From positions 1 through 64,000 of the forward strand of contig CAZJHD010000001.1 in assembly GCA_964545855.1 (NCBI GenBank): DNA of 64,000 nt, given 5' to 3'. A program made the translations under genes and the position numbers. Shown piece after piece: positions 24,521 through 32,561 of the stretch. A model generated the notes under the pieces. That model did no database searches and was not told the DNA's origin. It was given only the letters and a program-made list of their open reading frames with translations. Every line of letters begins with the position of its first letter. Within the stretch, counting starts at the first letter, position 1. This DNA is from CAZJHD01 sp964545855 (GTDB taxonomy: Bacteria; Planctomycetota; UBA1135; JACQFD01).

Positions 24521-25812
24521 CGGGCGTCTCCGTTCCGGGAGGGGCCCGGGCGTTGCGCGCCGTTGGCCGGGACGCGCGCGCGGAAGCGAGCGACCTCGGC
24601 GGCGGTCGCCTCCCGCCAGCGGCCGACGTCGATGCGGGCGCGGATCGCTTCGCCGGGATAGCGGACGGAGGAGACGTGGCGTCCCTCGCCGTTGAAGAAG
24701 TGGACGCGGCCGTTGCGGCCCAGCAGGACGATCGTGTGCGTCTCGCGGTCGAAACGGATCGCGTCGTCGGACGCGGCGCGCGCGTCGGGGAACGCCTGGG
24801 CCGTCGGTCGCACGCCGATCTCCGCCCGCTCGACGGCGTGGGCCGTGCGCCGCCCGCGGATCTGGAAGTGGTGCTGAAGGTCGCGGACGAGATCGTGGGC
24901 CGCGGGCGACGCGGCGCGGCGCAGCGCCTCGGTGGTGGCGGCACCGCGGGCGCGGCCGCTCAGGGCGGAGCGGGCCGTCGCGAGGATCGGCGCCAGGTGG
25001 AGCGCTACCGGCGAGGCTCCCGCGTCGAGGAGGCGCGCGTCGCCGATCGGATGCAGCACGAGCTTCGTGTGGGCTCCGTCGCGCACGGCGAGGAACTGCA
25101 CCGTGAGCGCCGCCTCCTCGTCGGGTCCGGCCGCGGAGGGGACGGGGAACGGACCCGCGATCACCTGCGCCACGACCTCCACGGCGGGCGTCGCGCCGCC
25201 GAAGGCCTCGAGGCGGTCCGCCAGGAGCTCCGATCCCTCCAGCGCCAGCGCGACGACGCCGCGCGCGCCCTCGGCGAGCGGCTCGGCGCGCGGATCGCGC
25301 CGGTCGAAGAGGAGCGCCAGGAGGTCGCTCCAGCGCGGACGGCCCGTCGGCTCGTAGCCCGAGAGCACCGAGCGCGGCTCGGGGGGCTGCGCGTGGGCGC
25401 AGAGGAAGCTGTCGCAGCGGAAGCACCAGGCGCGGCGCGGCACCACCGCGTCCCGCTCGCCCTCGATCCGCTCGAGCTGCTCCAGCAGACCACGCACGAA
25501 GCCTTCGGCGAGCGTTTCCGGCGGCGCCTTCCCCGAGATGGGGAGCGTCACGTCGAGGCTCTCGATGCGCGCGTCGAGACCCCGGGAGCGCGCGATCGCG
25601 CGGGCCGACCACCGCAGCGTCTCGAGGGCCTCGCGGATCGCGTGGAGGAGGCCCGGTGCGAGCGTTCCCGGAGGCGGGGGCGCCGTCGCCTTCGTCACGC
25701 GCTTGCGACGGCGTCGCCGCTTGGGCGCTCCGGGTCGGGAATCGGCCGGTCGGGAGTCGTCGAGCCGCGGCGTGCGAGGCGGCGTGGGCCGCGGATCGAG
25801 GGTGTCGTCCAT
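24517..25812 (-). CDS. Unknown protein coupled to the phosphatase
   Basis: I do not recognise this 431-residue protein. It begins with a basic Pro/Arg-rich segment (to about residue 45, including KRRRRRKRVTK). Around residue 130 there is a cysteine motif WCFRCDSFLCAHAQPP that could bind a metal. The middle is rich in Ala, Leu and Glu, and near residue 375 TIVLLGRNGRVHFFNGEGRH looks like a beta-meander. There is no signal peptide or membrane segment. The ATG at 25812 is chosen because sequence upstream of it overlaps the divergent promoter area. A 4-base overlap with the next gene shows that both products are made together. Confidence 0.65.
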   Translation of the reverse strand: MDDTLDPRPTPPRTPRLDDSRPADSRPGAPKRRRRRKRVTKATAPPPPGTLAPGLLHAIREALETLRWSARAIARSRGLDARIESLDVTLPISGKAPPETLAEGFVRGLLEQLERIEGERDAVVPRRAWCFRCDSFLCAHAQPPEPRSVLSGYEPTGRPRWSDLLALLFDRRDPRAEPLAEGARGVVALALEGSELLADRLEAFGGATPAVEVVAQVIAGPFPVPSAAGPDEEAALTVQFLAVRDGAHTKLVLHPIGDARLLDAGASPVALHLAPILATARSALSGRARGAATTEALRRAASPAAHDLVRDLQHHFQIRGRRTAHAVERAEIGVRPTAQAFPDARAASDDAIRFDRETHTIVLLGRNGRVHFFNGEGRHVSSVRYPGEAIRARIDVGRWREATAAEVARFRARVPANGAQRPGPSRNGDAR

Positions 25813-25912
25813 GGATCCTCGATCCGAAGTGTAGTCGGTCGCGGAACCCGATCGGCACGACCGCCGTCGCGAACGACGTCGGCTCGCGCTCGATTCCCCC
25901 CGCGGCCGGCCG

Positions 25913-25918
25913 TACGCT
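25913..25918 (+). promoter_or_regulatory. Putative -10 box of the GT2 gene
   Basis: TACGCT stands 10 bases before the TTG at 25929 and no Shine-Dalgarno sequence lies between. It supports the TTG as the start of a nearly leaderless transcript. Confidence 0.28.
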
Positions 25919-25928
25919 CGCCCCGACT

Positions 25929-27113
25929 TTGCGCCCCGAAGCACGCGACTCGCCTCCTCGAGAGAGCGAAGGAATCACGGTCGTCGTCCCCGCCTTCAAC
26001 GAGGTTCGCGGGATCGCGGGTGTCGTGAAGGAGCTGCGCGCCCTCGCGAAGGGCGTCGGTTACCCCGTGGAGATCGTCGTCGTCGACGACGGATCGTCGG
26101 ACGGGACGGCGACCGTCCTGCAATCGGAGATCGCGGCCGACGGCACGCCCCTCCGCGTGCTGCGCAACGAGAGGAACCGCGGCTACGGCTTCTCGCTGAA
26201 GCGGGGGATCCAGGAGGCGAGCCACCCCGTCGTCGTCATCACCGACGCCGACGGCACCTATCCGAACGCCGAGATCCCGAAGCTCGTGGAGAAGGTGAGG
26301 TCGGGCGCCTCCATGGTCGTCGGCGCGCGCTCCCTCGGCTCGGCGAGCGTCCCCTGGACGCGGAAGCCGGCGAAGTGGCTGCTCAACTTCCTCGCGAACT
26401 TCCTGGCGGGCCGGCGCATCCCCGATCTCAACTCCGGGCTCCGCGCCATGCGGCGCGACCTCGTGGCCGCCTTCGAGCCGATCCTCCCGGACGGGTTCTC
26501 CTTCACGACGACGATCACGCTCGCCGCCATCACGAACGGCTTCCGCGTCGAGTACGTGCCGATCGACTACGCGAAGCGGCAAGGCACGTCCAAGATCCGC
26601 CCGATCCGCGACACGGCGAACTTCTTCAACCTCGTCGTCCGGACGGTCCTCTACTTCCGGCCGCTGAAGGTCTTCACGCCGCTCGCGGTCGTCCTCCTCG
26701 CCGTGGGGCTGCGTGCCGTGTGGCACGACATCAACACGAACGTCTTCCGACCCTCCAACCAGGAGCCGATCGGCGACGTCTCGATCGTCCTCCTCCTGGC
26801 GGCCGTCTACATGCTCGTCGTCGGCTTCCTCGCGGACCTCGCGTCCTACTCCATGCGCTCCGCCGAGCTCCGGAAGACGCAGATGACGCGCTCGAAGATC
26901 TACGAGAACCCCCTCGGCTATCTCCTGGTGGCTACGGCCATCGTGCTCGCCTTCGCGGTCCTGAGCCACCTCCGCGACAAGTACTCGCTGTGGCGCGACG
27001 GTCCGCCCCGACCGCTCACGCCGAAGACGCTCGCTCTCTACGTGACGACGCTGCAGTTCTTCTCGGCGGCGCTCCTCGCCGATCTGCTCCAGCGGCGCGG
27101 CCGCCTGCGCTGA
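25929..27113 (+). CDS. Family 2 glycosyltransferase with C-terminal membrane segments
   Basis: The 394-residue protein has a GT-A fold of the dolichyl/polyprenyl-phosphate sugar transferase kind. ITVVVPAFNEVRGIAGVVKE opens the domain, VDDGSSDGTATVL holds the nucleotide-binding aspartates, and DADGTYP is the DXD metal motif near residue 100. Four hydrophobic segments follow from about residue 240, as in GtrB/ArnC-like enzymes that put a sugar on undecaprenyl phosphate at the inner membrane. The start is uncertain: no ATG or GTG is in frame near the conserved N-terminus, and TTG 25929 is the best candidate. It lies 9 bases before the FkbM methyltransferase gene in the same operon. Confidence 0.88.
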   Translation: MRPEARDSPPRESEGITVVVPAFNEVRGIAGVVKELRALAKGVGYPVEIVVVDDGSSDGTATVLQSEIAADGTPLRVLRNERNRGYGFSLKRGIQEASHPVVVITDADGTYPNAEIPKLVEKVRSGASMVVGARSLGSASVPWTRKPAKWLLNFLANFLAGRRIPDLNSGLRAMRRDLVAAFEPILPDGFSFTTTITLAAITNGFRVEYVPIDYAKRQGTSKIRPIRDTANFFNLVVRTVLYFRPLKVFTPLAVVLLAVGLRAVWHDINTNVFRPSNQEPIGDVSIVLLLAAVYMLVVGFLADLASYSMRSAELRKTQMTRSKIYENPLGYLLVATAIVLAFAVLSHLRDKYSLWRDGPPRPLTPKTLALYVTTLQFFSAALLADLLQRRGRLR

Positions 27114-27122
27114 CGCGCGGCC

Positions 27123-28010
27123 ATGGGGCTCTCCAAGTCGGTCCGTCGCCTGCTCGCGCGGTGGCGATCGTGGCGTGCCGTCGACGATCTCGAGTACCTG
27201 CGGCGCCTCGACGCGGGCGGCGGGGGAGTGCATCCGGGCGACGCGGGACACGGCACGCGGCCCCTGCTGCGCGTCGTCGATCCGGAGCTGCGGCTCGCGT
27301 TCCTGCTCCCGAACTGGCGCGACGCGACGCAGAAGGAGCTCGTTCGCACGGGGCTCCGTCGCTACCGGCCGCTCGTCGATCTGCTGCGCACCTTCGCCGA
27401 GCCGGAGACCGACGTGCTCGACGTCGGCGCGAACGTCGGCGCCGTGACGCTCGCCTGCGCGCGCATGCTCGGGGTCCGCGTGCGCGTGCACGCCTTCGAG
27501 CCCTCGCCCGTGAGCCTCCCGATCCTCCGCCGCAACGTGGTCCTGAATCGTGCCACCAACGTCGTCGTGCATGGCTTCGGCCTCGGTGAGCGCGAGGGCG
27601 AGCGCGAGTTCTGGATGGAGCGCGCCGGCTCGACGAACACGGGGCTCTCGACCTTCGTCGCCGAGGCGCGGCACAAGGACGCGGAGGTCGTGAAGGTCCC
27701 CATGCGCACCCTCGATTCGATGCGCAGCGCGCTCCGCCGCGTGAGCGCGATGAAGCTCGACACCCAGGGGAACGAGCTCGACGTGCTGCGGGGCGGTGCG
27801 GCGCTCCTGCGGGAGCACCGGCCGGCCCTCGTGCTGGAGCACGACGACACGTTCCTCCGCGATCCCGCCGCGACACGCGCGGCGCTGCGCGAACTGCTGG
27901 ACGGTCTCGGCTACGGGGCGTTCCTCGTGACGCGGAAGGACCCGAGCCTGCTCCTCTCGGTCGACTGGTCGCGCACGATCCGCGGCGACCTCCTGGCCGT
28001 CCCGCGCTGA
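27123..28010 (+). CDS. FkbM-family methyltransferase
   Basis: The 295-residue protein is a SAM-dependent O-methyltransferase of the FkbM type. LDVGANVGAVTLACAR near residue 100 is the SAM loop, VHAFEPSPVSLPILRRNV the acidic ribose-binding strand, and MKLDTQGNELDVLRGG the family-typical catalytic strand, where IDVEG or LDTQG are common forms. Such enzymes often methylate sugars in polysaccharides or glycopeptides, which agrees with the glycosyltransferase just upstream. Its ATG follows the preceding stop by 9 bases. A small CCTCG/CGAGG hairpin lies just after its stop. Confidence 0.9.
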   Translation: MGLSKSVRRLLARWRSWRAVDDLEYLRRLDAGGGGVHPGDAGHGTRPLLRVVDPELRLAFLLPNWRDATQKELVRTGLRRYRPLVDLLRTFAEPETDVLDVGANVGAVTLACARMLGVRVRVHAFEPSPVSLPILRRNVVLNRATNVVVHGFGLGEREGEREFWMERAGSTNTGLSTFVAEARHKDAEVVKVPMRTLDSMRSALRRVSAMKLDTQGNELDVLRGGAALLREHRPALVLEHDDTFLRDPAATRAALRELLDGLGYGAFLVTRKDPSLLLSVDWSRTIRGDLLAVPR

Positions 28011-28016
28011 GTCCTA

Positions 28017-28030
28017 CCTCGGTCGCGAGG
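28017..28030 (+). terminator. Short hairpin after the FkbM gene
   Basis: CCTCG (28017-28021) and CGAGG (28026-28030) enclose GTCG. It lies 7 bases after the FkbM stop, and a short run of G and T follows. It is a weak terminator candidate. Confidence 0.35.
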
Positions 28031-28307
28031 GGTTCCGGACGACTCTGGACGGTTGCCCCCCAGGTACTCCATCGCATTCGCCCAAGCCTTCCCGTAGGGT
28101 GGCCCCGTTCTCGCGCCGCGTCCGCGACATTTCCCTTCGGACGCCGGCAGCGGCTCGCTCCCGGGTGCGGGGCCTCGAAAGGCAACGCATCCGTGGGCGA
28201 CGAAAGCGCAGCCGAATCTCGGCTGCATGCCGCGCGGTTCCATCGCGCGAACCCGAGATCGAGTGCTCCGCCGGCGTGTGCCGGGCCGGGGCCGATTCGG
28301 ATCAGAA

Positions 28308-28345
28308 CCACTCCTGGAGTGGAGTCGAAAGGGAACGCTCCAGGA
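28308..28345 (+). promoter_or_regulatory. Mutually exclusive stems in the helicase leader
   Basis: The strand 28312-28319 can close a local hairpin (28308-28322) or pair fully with 28338-28345, 20-30 bases before the ribosome-binding site. DEAD-box helicase mRNAs are often cold-regulated or autoregulated through long leaders, so a riboregulatory switch is conceivable. Only the complementarity is observed. Confidence 0.35.
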
Positions 28346-28369
28346 CACCCTCACGAGGAGACCTCCTCC

Positions 28370-29662
28370 ATGTCTTTCGATACGCTCGGGCTGTCGCCCG
28401 GGCTTCTGCGCGCCGTTTCCGAACAGGGTTACGAGCGCCCCACTCCCATTCAGATCGAGGCCATTCCCGTCGTCCGGGAGGGCCGCGACCTGCTCGCCGG
28501 CGCTCAGACCGGAACCGGCAAGACGGCCGCCTTCGCGCTGCCGATCCTCGATCGCCTCCTCGGCGATCGGAAGCGGCCCACCGTTTCGCGGCGGCCGATC
28601 GTTCTCGTCCTCGCTCCGACGCGCGAGCTCGCCGCACAGGTGAACGAGGCGTTCCGCGTCTACGGCAAGCACCTGGGCGTCCGCAGCACCGCCATCTACG
28701 GCGGAGTCGGCATGCGGCCCCAGGTCGACGCCGTGCGCAACGGCGTCCACATCGTCGTCGCGACCCCCGGCCGCCTCCTGGACCACATGGAGCAGGGCAC
28801 GATCGACCTGCGCGGGATCGAGATCCTGACGCTCGACGAAGCCGACCGGATGCTCGACATGGGCTTCATGCCGGCGCTCCAGCGGATCCTCTCCGCTCTG
28901 CCGCGCGATCGGCAGACCCTGCTCTTCTCCGCGACGCTCTCCTCGGAGATCCAGTCGCTCTCCGCGCGTTTCATGCGTGAGCCGGCGGAGGTGCACGTCT
29001 CGGCGAGCAACAGCGTGGCCGCGACGGTCGCGCACCGGGTCCACCCCGTCGCCCAGGAGCGCAAGCGCGAGCTGCTCGCGCACCTGCTCTCCCGCGACAG
29101 CCGCGCGGCCCTCGTCTTCTGCCGCACGAAGCACGGCTCCGACCGCCTCTGCAAGCAGCTCGTCGCCGACGGCGTCCGCGCCACGGCGATCCACGGCAAC
29201 AAGAGCCAGAACGCCCGCATGGCCGCCCTCGCGGGCTTCAAGGCGGGGCGCTCGCGAGTTCTCGTGGCGACGGACATCGCCGCGCGGGGTCTCGACATCG
29301 AGCAGCTCCCGATGGTGATCAACTACGACCTGCCGATGGTCGCCCACGACTACATCCACCGCATCGGCCGCACGGGCCGCGCCGGGATGGACGGCCAGGC
29401 GATCTCGCTCGTCAGCCGCGGCGAGCGCGGCCTCCTGCGCGACATCGAGAGGCTCCTGAAGCACTCGATCGAGGTCGAGGCCATCGAGGGCTTCGACGTG
29501 GAGCATCGTGACTCGGCCGGCGTCGCCGAGATGGCCGGCGCACCTCGCGGAGGCCACCGCGGCTTCGCGCCGAGGAACGGTTCGACGCCTCGCCGGTCCT
29601 TCGGCGGTCCCCGGAACTCCTTCGGCAAGCGCGGCGGTGCGCCGCGTCGACGGAGCTGGTAG
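28370..29662 (+). CDS. DEAD-box ATP-dependent RNA helicase, RhlE type
   Basis: The 430-residue protein unwinds RNA duplexes with ATP and probably works in ribosome assembly, mRNA decay or cold adaptation. All superfamily 2 motifs are present in order: Q motif PTPIQIEAIPV, Walker A AQTGTGKT, PTRELA, TPGRLLDHM, LDEADRMLDMGF, LLFSATLSSE, RGLDIEQLP and HRIGRTGRAG. The C-terminus from about residue 375 is basic and Gly/Arg/Ser-rich (FGGPRNSFGKRGGAPRRRSW), the RNA-binding tail of RhlE-like enzymes. ATG 28370 has GAGGAG 9 bases upstream. It appears to be transcribed alone. Confidence 0.93.
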   Translation: MSFDTLGLSPGLLRAVSEQGYERPTPIQIEAIPVVREGRDLLAGAQTGTGKTAAFALPILDRLLGDRKRPTVSRRPIVLVLAPTRELAAQVNEAFRVYGKHLGVRSTAIYGGVGMRPQVDAVRNGVHIVVATPGRLLDHMEQGTIDLRGIEILTLDEADRMLDMGFMPALQRILSALPRDRQTLLFSATLSSEIQSLSARFMREPAEVHVSASNSVAATVAHRVHPVAQERKRELLAHLLSRDSRAALVFCRTKHGSDRLCKQLVADGVRATAIHGNKSQNARMAALAGFKAGRSRVLVATDIAARGLDIEQLPMVINYDLPMVAHDYIHRIGRTGRAGMDGQAISLVSRGERGLLRDIERLLKHSIEVEAIEGFDVEHRDSAGVAEMAGAPRGGHRGFAPRNGSTPRRSFGGPRNSFGKRGGAPRRRSW

Positions 29663-29680
29663 GACCGCCAACTCACTGCC

Positions 29681-29959
29681 GTGGGCGCGCGGGCCCCATC
29701 GCACCACGACCCCATTCCGTCGCCGCTCGTGGTCTTCACCGCGACGGAATGGGCTGCTCCTGGCTTCCGACAGCCCACGGTCGAAGCGCTCCGCAAGCGA
29801 GCGCGAGCCTTGTGGGAACTGGGTGGCGCTCGGCGCAAGGCGCCCACCATGTCGTCTCGCGTTCGCGAAGTTTCCCGTCGAAGTGCCTGCGGCGCGTGCC
29901 TTGCTGCAGACTCCGCTCCTCGGGCCCTCCCGATGGATCGCTTTCGCGCTGGGGCTTGA
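29681..29959 (+). pseudogene. Short frame with a copied C-terminal motif
   Basis: This 92-codon frame (GTG start) includes SPLVVFTATEWAAPGF, which matches SPPIVFTAAEWAAAGY near the C-terminus of the protein ending at 31896 (11 of 17 positions in the wider window). At DNA level about 38 of 51 bases agree. The rest of the frame shows no protein character. It looks like a decayed or partial duplicate of the downstream gene rather than an active gene, although a small real gene cannot be excluded. The same DNA forms a perfect 13-base-pair inverted repeat (CCCATTCCGTCGC and its complement). Confidence 0.4.
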
Positions 29960-29983
29960 CCTCCAGATCCAGATTCCTACTGT
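29956..29983 (+). promoter_or_regulatory. Possible promoter of the HECGH-protein operon
   Basis: TTGACC (29956-29961) and TACTGT (29978-29983), with a 16-base spacer, resemble a housekeeping promoter about 120 bases before the ATG at 30104. Confidence 0.35.
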
Positions 29984-30103
29984 TCCGACCTCGTCGCTCC
30001 GCGGGTGCGCGGATTCAGCCTCGGGCGGCTCTTGCTCGGTACTTGTTGCTTCGTCGCAGATGGTGGGCTCCGACGGAAGCCCTGGAAGTGACTTGGAGGG
30101 AGC

Positions 30104-30862
30104 ATGGGTCTACTCACGACACGAGTGGAAGGATCGATCGTCGAGCGTTCGCGCGATGAGTGGTTGCGCCGTCGGGGGGAACTCGCGGCCCTGGCGCTGA
30201 TGATGATGAGTCTCATGGCGCCCTGGGCGGCGGCGCAGCAGGGAACTGTCTACTCCAACGCGGAGCACGAAGCTGCCGCGAACGCCGCTCGCGATTGTGT
30301 CAACGGCCTCGCGGCTTGGCCGAAGCAGGACAAGAACGATCCGCTGTCTCCCGACGTCCCGATCGTCTTCCAGACGGATCTTCCGGAGATGGGGCATTGG
30401 GATCCTGCCCAACGCGTGATCTCGCTCAATGGAAAGGCCATTGCCGCCGAATTTGCGTCGATCCTGGACGGGCTCGATGCAACGAAGAAGGCCAAGGTCC
30501 TGAAGCTCCTCTTCCTGCAGGTGCTCTTCCACGAGTGCGGCCATGCATGGAATCAGGACAACGGCGTCGACGACTCCGACCCGACCGGGCCCTTCGAGAG
30601 CGGCTGTCTCGGATGCACGCACCTCATGATGGTCCGCCAGGACGCGCAGGATCTCTGTGATCGCGCGCTGCAGATGAAACTCGAGACGCCGCCGGATTGC
30701 GACTCGTGGAAGGCGATGTGCGCCGCATACGAAATCGCCGCGCGAGACTTCGACAACCGCGAGCCCTGCTGGTCCATCTCGGGTGCGAATTGCCCGGGAA
30801 GCGGTCCGAGCGCGTTTCCGACTCTCCCCCCGACGTGCCCGTTCTGCGACGAGTGCCCATGA
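30104..30862 (+). CDS. Secreted HECGH zinc-peptidase-like protein
   Basis: The 252-residue protein has a signal peptide after a 25-residue charged lead (LAALALMMMSLMAPWAAAQQ). Residues 143-147 read HECGH, an HEXXH zincin zinc site in the helix FLQVLFHECGHAWNQDNG. A third ligand is not certain. Ten or so cysteines (for example SGCLGCTHLM and PTCPFCDECP at the C-terminus) suggest disulfides in an extracytoplasmic protein. I do not recognise the family. ATG 30104 has a strong GGAGGGAG ribosome-binding site. The stop overlaps the next ATG by 4 bases, so the two proteins are made together. The DNA is visibly less GC-rich than the neighbours, which suggests acquisition. Confidence 0.7.
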   Translation: MGLLTTRVEGSIVERSRDEWLRRRGELAALALMMMSLMAPWAAAQQGTVYSNAEHEAAANAARDCVNGLAAWPKQDKNDPLSPDVPIVFQTDLPEMGHWDPAQRVISLNGKAIAAEFASILDGLDATKKAKVLKLLFLQVLFHECGHAWNQDNGVDDSDPTGPFESGCLGCTHLMMVRQDAQDLCDRALQMKLETPPDCDSWKAMCAAYEIAARDFDNREPCWSISGANCPGSGPSAFPTLPPTCPFCDECP

Positions 30863-31896
30863 GACCTACGACCATTCAAGGATCCTGGTCTGTTTCGCCG
30901 ACGAGAGCGCACGCCCGCGATCGAGGCGCAGTCGACATGGGACAGGGGAAGCGAAACCTCCTAGCGAGACACGTCGGCTCTCTCTGGGAAGTCTGTTCCC
31001 GGAGTCTCGGGGTCAAGGCGGCGACTGCGATTCTGTGGGGGGGCGGACTCCTGATGCTTGCGGGCGTCGCCATCGGCGCGAAGGCGCTTCTCACCGCAGC
31101 GCTCCCGGCAACGGGCTGGCCGATGCCGCTCTCGCCAGGATCCCGGCAACCCGTCCGGACTTCCGAGACGCGCATCGTCGTGATGCGCACGTATGGCTTC
31201 CTGAAGCAGGTCGTCATCGATCGGCAGGAACGAGAGAGCCCCTCGGCGCCTTGGGCGAAGCAGCACCAAGTGCTCACGACTTCGTTTCCGATCTCGAGCG
31301 CGAAATCTCGATGCGACGAGGAGATCTGGGTCGCCGGGTCGGCGGCTCCCCAGAACGCGACGATCGAGCGGTGGGCGCTGCACCATCCGATGCGCCAGAC
31401 GGGCAGCGGTCAGTACATCGCGCTCGATCAACGTCGGCTGCCGGAGGATCGCCGCTCGACCTTCTACTCCGGATCGGACTACGGATACGTCGCTGATCTC
31501 GCGGTGGATCCGGAGGGGCGCTTCCTGTTGCTCCTTTTCGTGTCCTTCGACGGAAGCTCGAAGCGGCTCTATCAGTGGCACCTGCCGATCGCGCCGCCGC
31601 CGTCCTATCTCGGCCCGCCCGTCCTTCTCGCCGATTCGGCGTCGCTCCCCGAGCTCTCGCTCATCGAGCAGGTGAGCGTCGCGCAGCACGAGAGCGAGGG
31701 GCGAAAGTACGTCCTCTCCTCCGTGCGCCGAGGAACCGACGTCTGGGTCGCCGCAGATGTCATCACGATCCTCCTGAGCGACCCGGAGAACGACGGTGTG
31801 CTGTCACCGCCCATCGTCTTCACTGCGGCCGAGTGGGCAGCCGCTGGCTACAAGAGCGAAGGCGCCTGGTCTCAGTACTTCTCGGTGTGCGATTGA
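30859..31896 (+). CDS. Membrane-anchored protein of unknown function
   Basis: The 345-residue protein has one membrane segment at about residues 55-80 (ATAILWGGGLLMLAGVAIGA), so most of it faces outward. The outer part has a beta-rich middle (YVADLAVDPEGRFLLLLFVS resembles a beta-propeller blade) and ends with GVLSPPIVFTAAEWAAAGYK. That end motif recurs in the short frame at 29681-29959. The ATG at 30859 overlaps the stop of the HECGH gene by 4 bases; an internal ATG 31 residues later (MGQGKRNLL) is an alternative. It may be the partner, substrate or anchor of the HECGH protein. No family is recognised. Confidence 0.65.
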   Translation: MRPTTIQGSWSVSPTRAHARDRGAVDMGQGKRNLLARHVGSLWEVCSRSLGVKAATAILWGGGLLMLAGVAIGAKALLTAALPATGWPMPLSPGSRQPVRTSETRIVVMRTYGFLKQVVIDRQERESPSAPWAKQHQVLTTSFPISSAKSRCDEEIWVAGSAAPQNATIERWALHHPMRQTGSGQYIALDQRRLPEDRRSTFYSGSDYGYVADLAVDPEGRFLLLLFVSFDGSSKRLYQWHLPIAPPPSYLGPPVLLADSASLPELSLIEQVSVAQHESEGRKYVLSSVRRGTDVWVAADVITILLSDPENDGVLSPPIVFTAAEWAAAGYKSEGAWSQYFSVCD

Positions 31897-31933
31897 GGGC
31901 TCGAGAGAAGTCGGCCGCCTCTGCTCGCGAACC

Positions 31934-31965
31934 CCGAGCCGTCGCAGGGCCGGCAACAGGCTCGG
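31934..31965. terminator. Hairpin between convergent genes
   Basis: CCGAGCC (31934-31940) pairs with GGCTCGG (31959-31965) around an 18-base loop, in the 88-base gap between two convergent gene ends. No U-tract is present. Confidence 0.4.
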
Positions 31966-31984
31966 ATGCGTGCGCCGTGGGTCG

Positions 31985-32470
31985 TCAGAGTCCGTAGGAC
32001 CGCCAGATCTCTCGGAGAGCCGCTTCCGGCGCTTGCGTCGTCGTCGCGCTCGCGGGCTCGAGCCCCGGGCCGCGCACGAGCATCGAGAGGCACTCGTAGC
32101 AGATCACGAGGTCGATCTCGCGGTCTCCGCTGCGCGCGCGGATCCCGTGCCGCGGGTTGAAGCAGGCGGCGACGGTGCCGTCGCTCTCCTCGATCCCGCG
32201 GATCACGAGGTCGACGATGTGCGTGCGGTCCGCGGCGACGGGGACCATCGCTCGACCGAGGATCCGATAGCCGTGGAAGGAGGACTCCTCGTCGGCCGGC
32301 TTCCCCTCCGCTTCGTGCGGGAACGGATGCAGGGCGAGGATCTCCATCGAGTCCGGCGATCGCAGCACGTCGAGAGCGGTCTTCGGGAGCCGGTCTCCGA
32401 TCCGGGCGCTGCAGGCCGCGACGGAGGCGAGGAGGAGCAGGGCGAGGGAGACGGTGCGGATCGGCGTCAT
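31985..32470 (-). CDS. Lipoprotein with a conserved CYEC-type motif
   Basis: The 161-residue protein has a lipoprotein signal ending in VAAC at residue 20, so it should be lipidated and membrane-anchored. The mature part contains ACFNPRHGIRA and DLVICYECLSM, a pair of segments I have seen together in small uncharacterised secreted proteins, where the cysteines may form a disulfide or bind metal. No enzyme motif is present. The ATG at 32470 gives a clean signal sequence. It lies downstream of the mqnD-containing unit, separated by a stem-loop at 32509-32536. Confidence 0.7.
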   Translation of the reverse strand: MTPIRTVSLALLLLASVAACSARIGDRLPKTALDVLRSPDSMEILALHPFPHEAEGKPADEESSFHGYRILGRAMVPVAADRTHIVDLVIRGIEESDGTVAACFNPRHGIRARSGDREIDLVICYECLSMLVRGPGLEPASATTTQAPEAALREIWRSYGL

Positions 32471-32508
32471 GGTCGTGCGTCGTCCATCGTGCGCGACGTT
32501 CGGAGGTG

Positions 32509-32536
32509 AGCGGGCCGCAGTGGCACGAGGCCCGCT
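32509..32536 (-). terminator. Hairpin after mqnD
   Basis: AGCGGGCC (32509-32516) pairs perfectly with GGCCCGCT (32529-32536) over a 12-base loop, 26 bases after the mqnD stop on the minus strand. There is no U-tract. Confidence 0.45.
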
Positions 32537-32561
32537 GCCGAATCTTTCGACGGGCCCGCCT

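Larger units (their letters stand above)
28011..28369 (+). other. 359-base gap: hairpin-rich leader of the helicase gene
   Basis: No gene is supported here. The gap starts with a small hairpin (28017-28030) after the FkbM stop. Closer to the helicase it contains a perfect 8-base-pair stem with a 3-base loop (28208-28226) and two competing stems: CCACT/AGTGG at 28308-28322, and TCCTGGAG at 28312-28319 with CTCCAGGA at 28338-28345. The ribosome-binding site GAGGAG (28355-28360) is itself complementary to CTCCTC just before the ATG. No promoter is obvious. Confidence 0.5.
29663..30103. other. 441-base gap with a protein-motif remnant and a possible promoter
   Basis: After the helicase stop, this stretch holds a 13-base-pair inverted repeat (29708-29750 area), a short reading frame with a motif shared with the gene ending at 31896 (listed separately), and a possible promoter before the gene at 30104. 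The base composition is less GC-rich than the flanks. Nothing else recognisable is present. Confidence 0.5.

Noticed and set aside
23021..25812. Eustigmatophyte/cyanobacterial ebo cluster
   Set aside because: Only the phosphatase-like gene resembles an ebo member; none of the other ebo genes is nearby.
29681..29959. DUF397-type small protein gene
   Set aside because: Only the FTxxEW-type ending resembles DUF397; the rest of the frame has no similarity and the DNA looks like a partial copy of the downstream gene.
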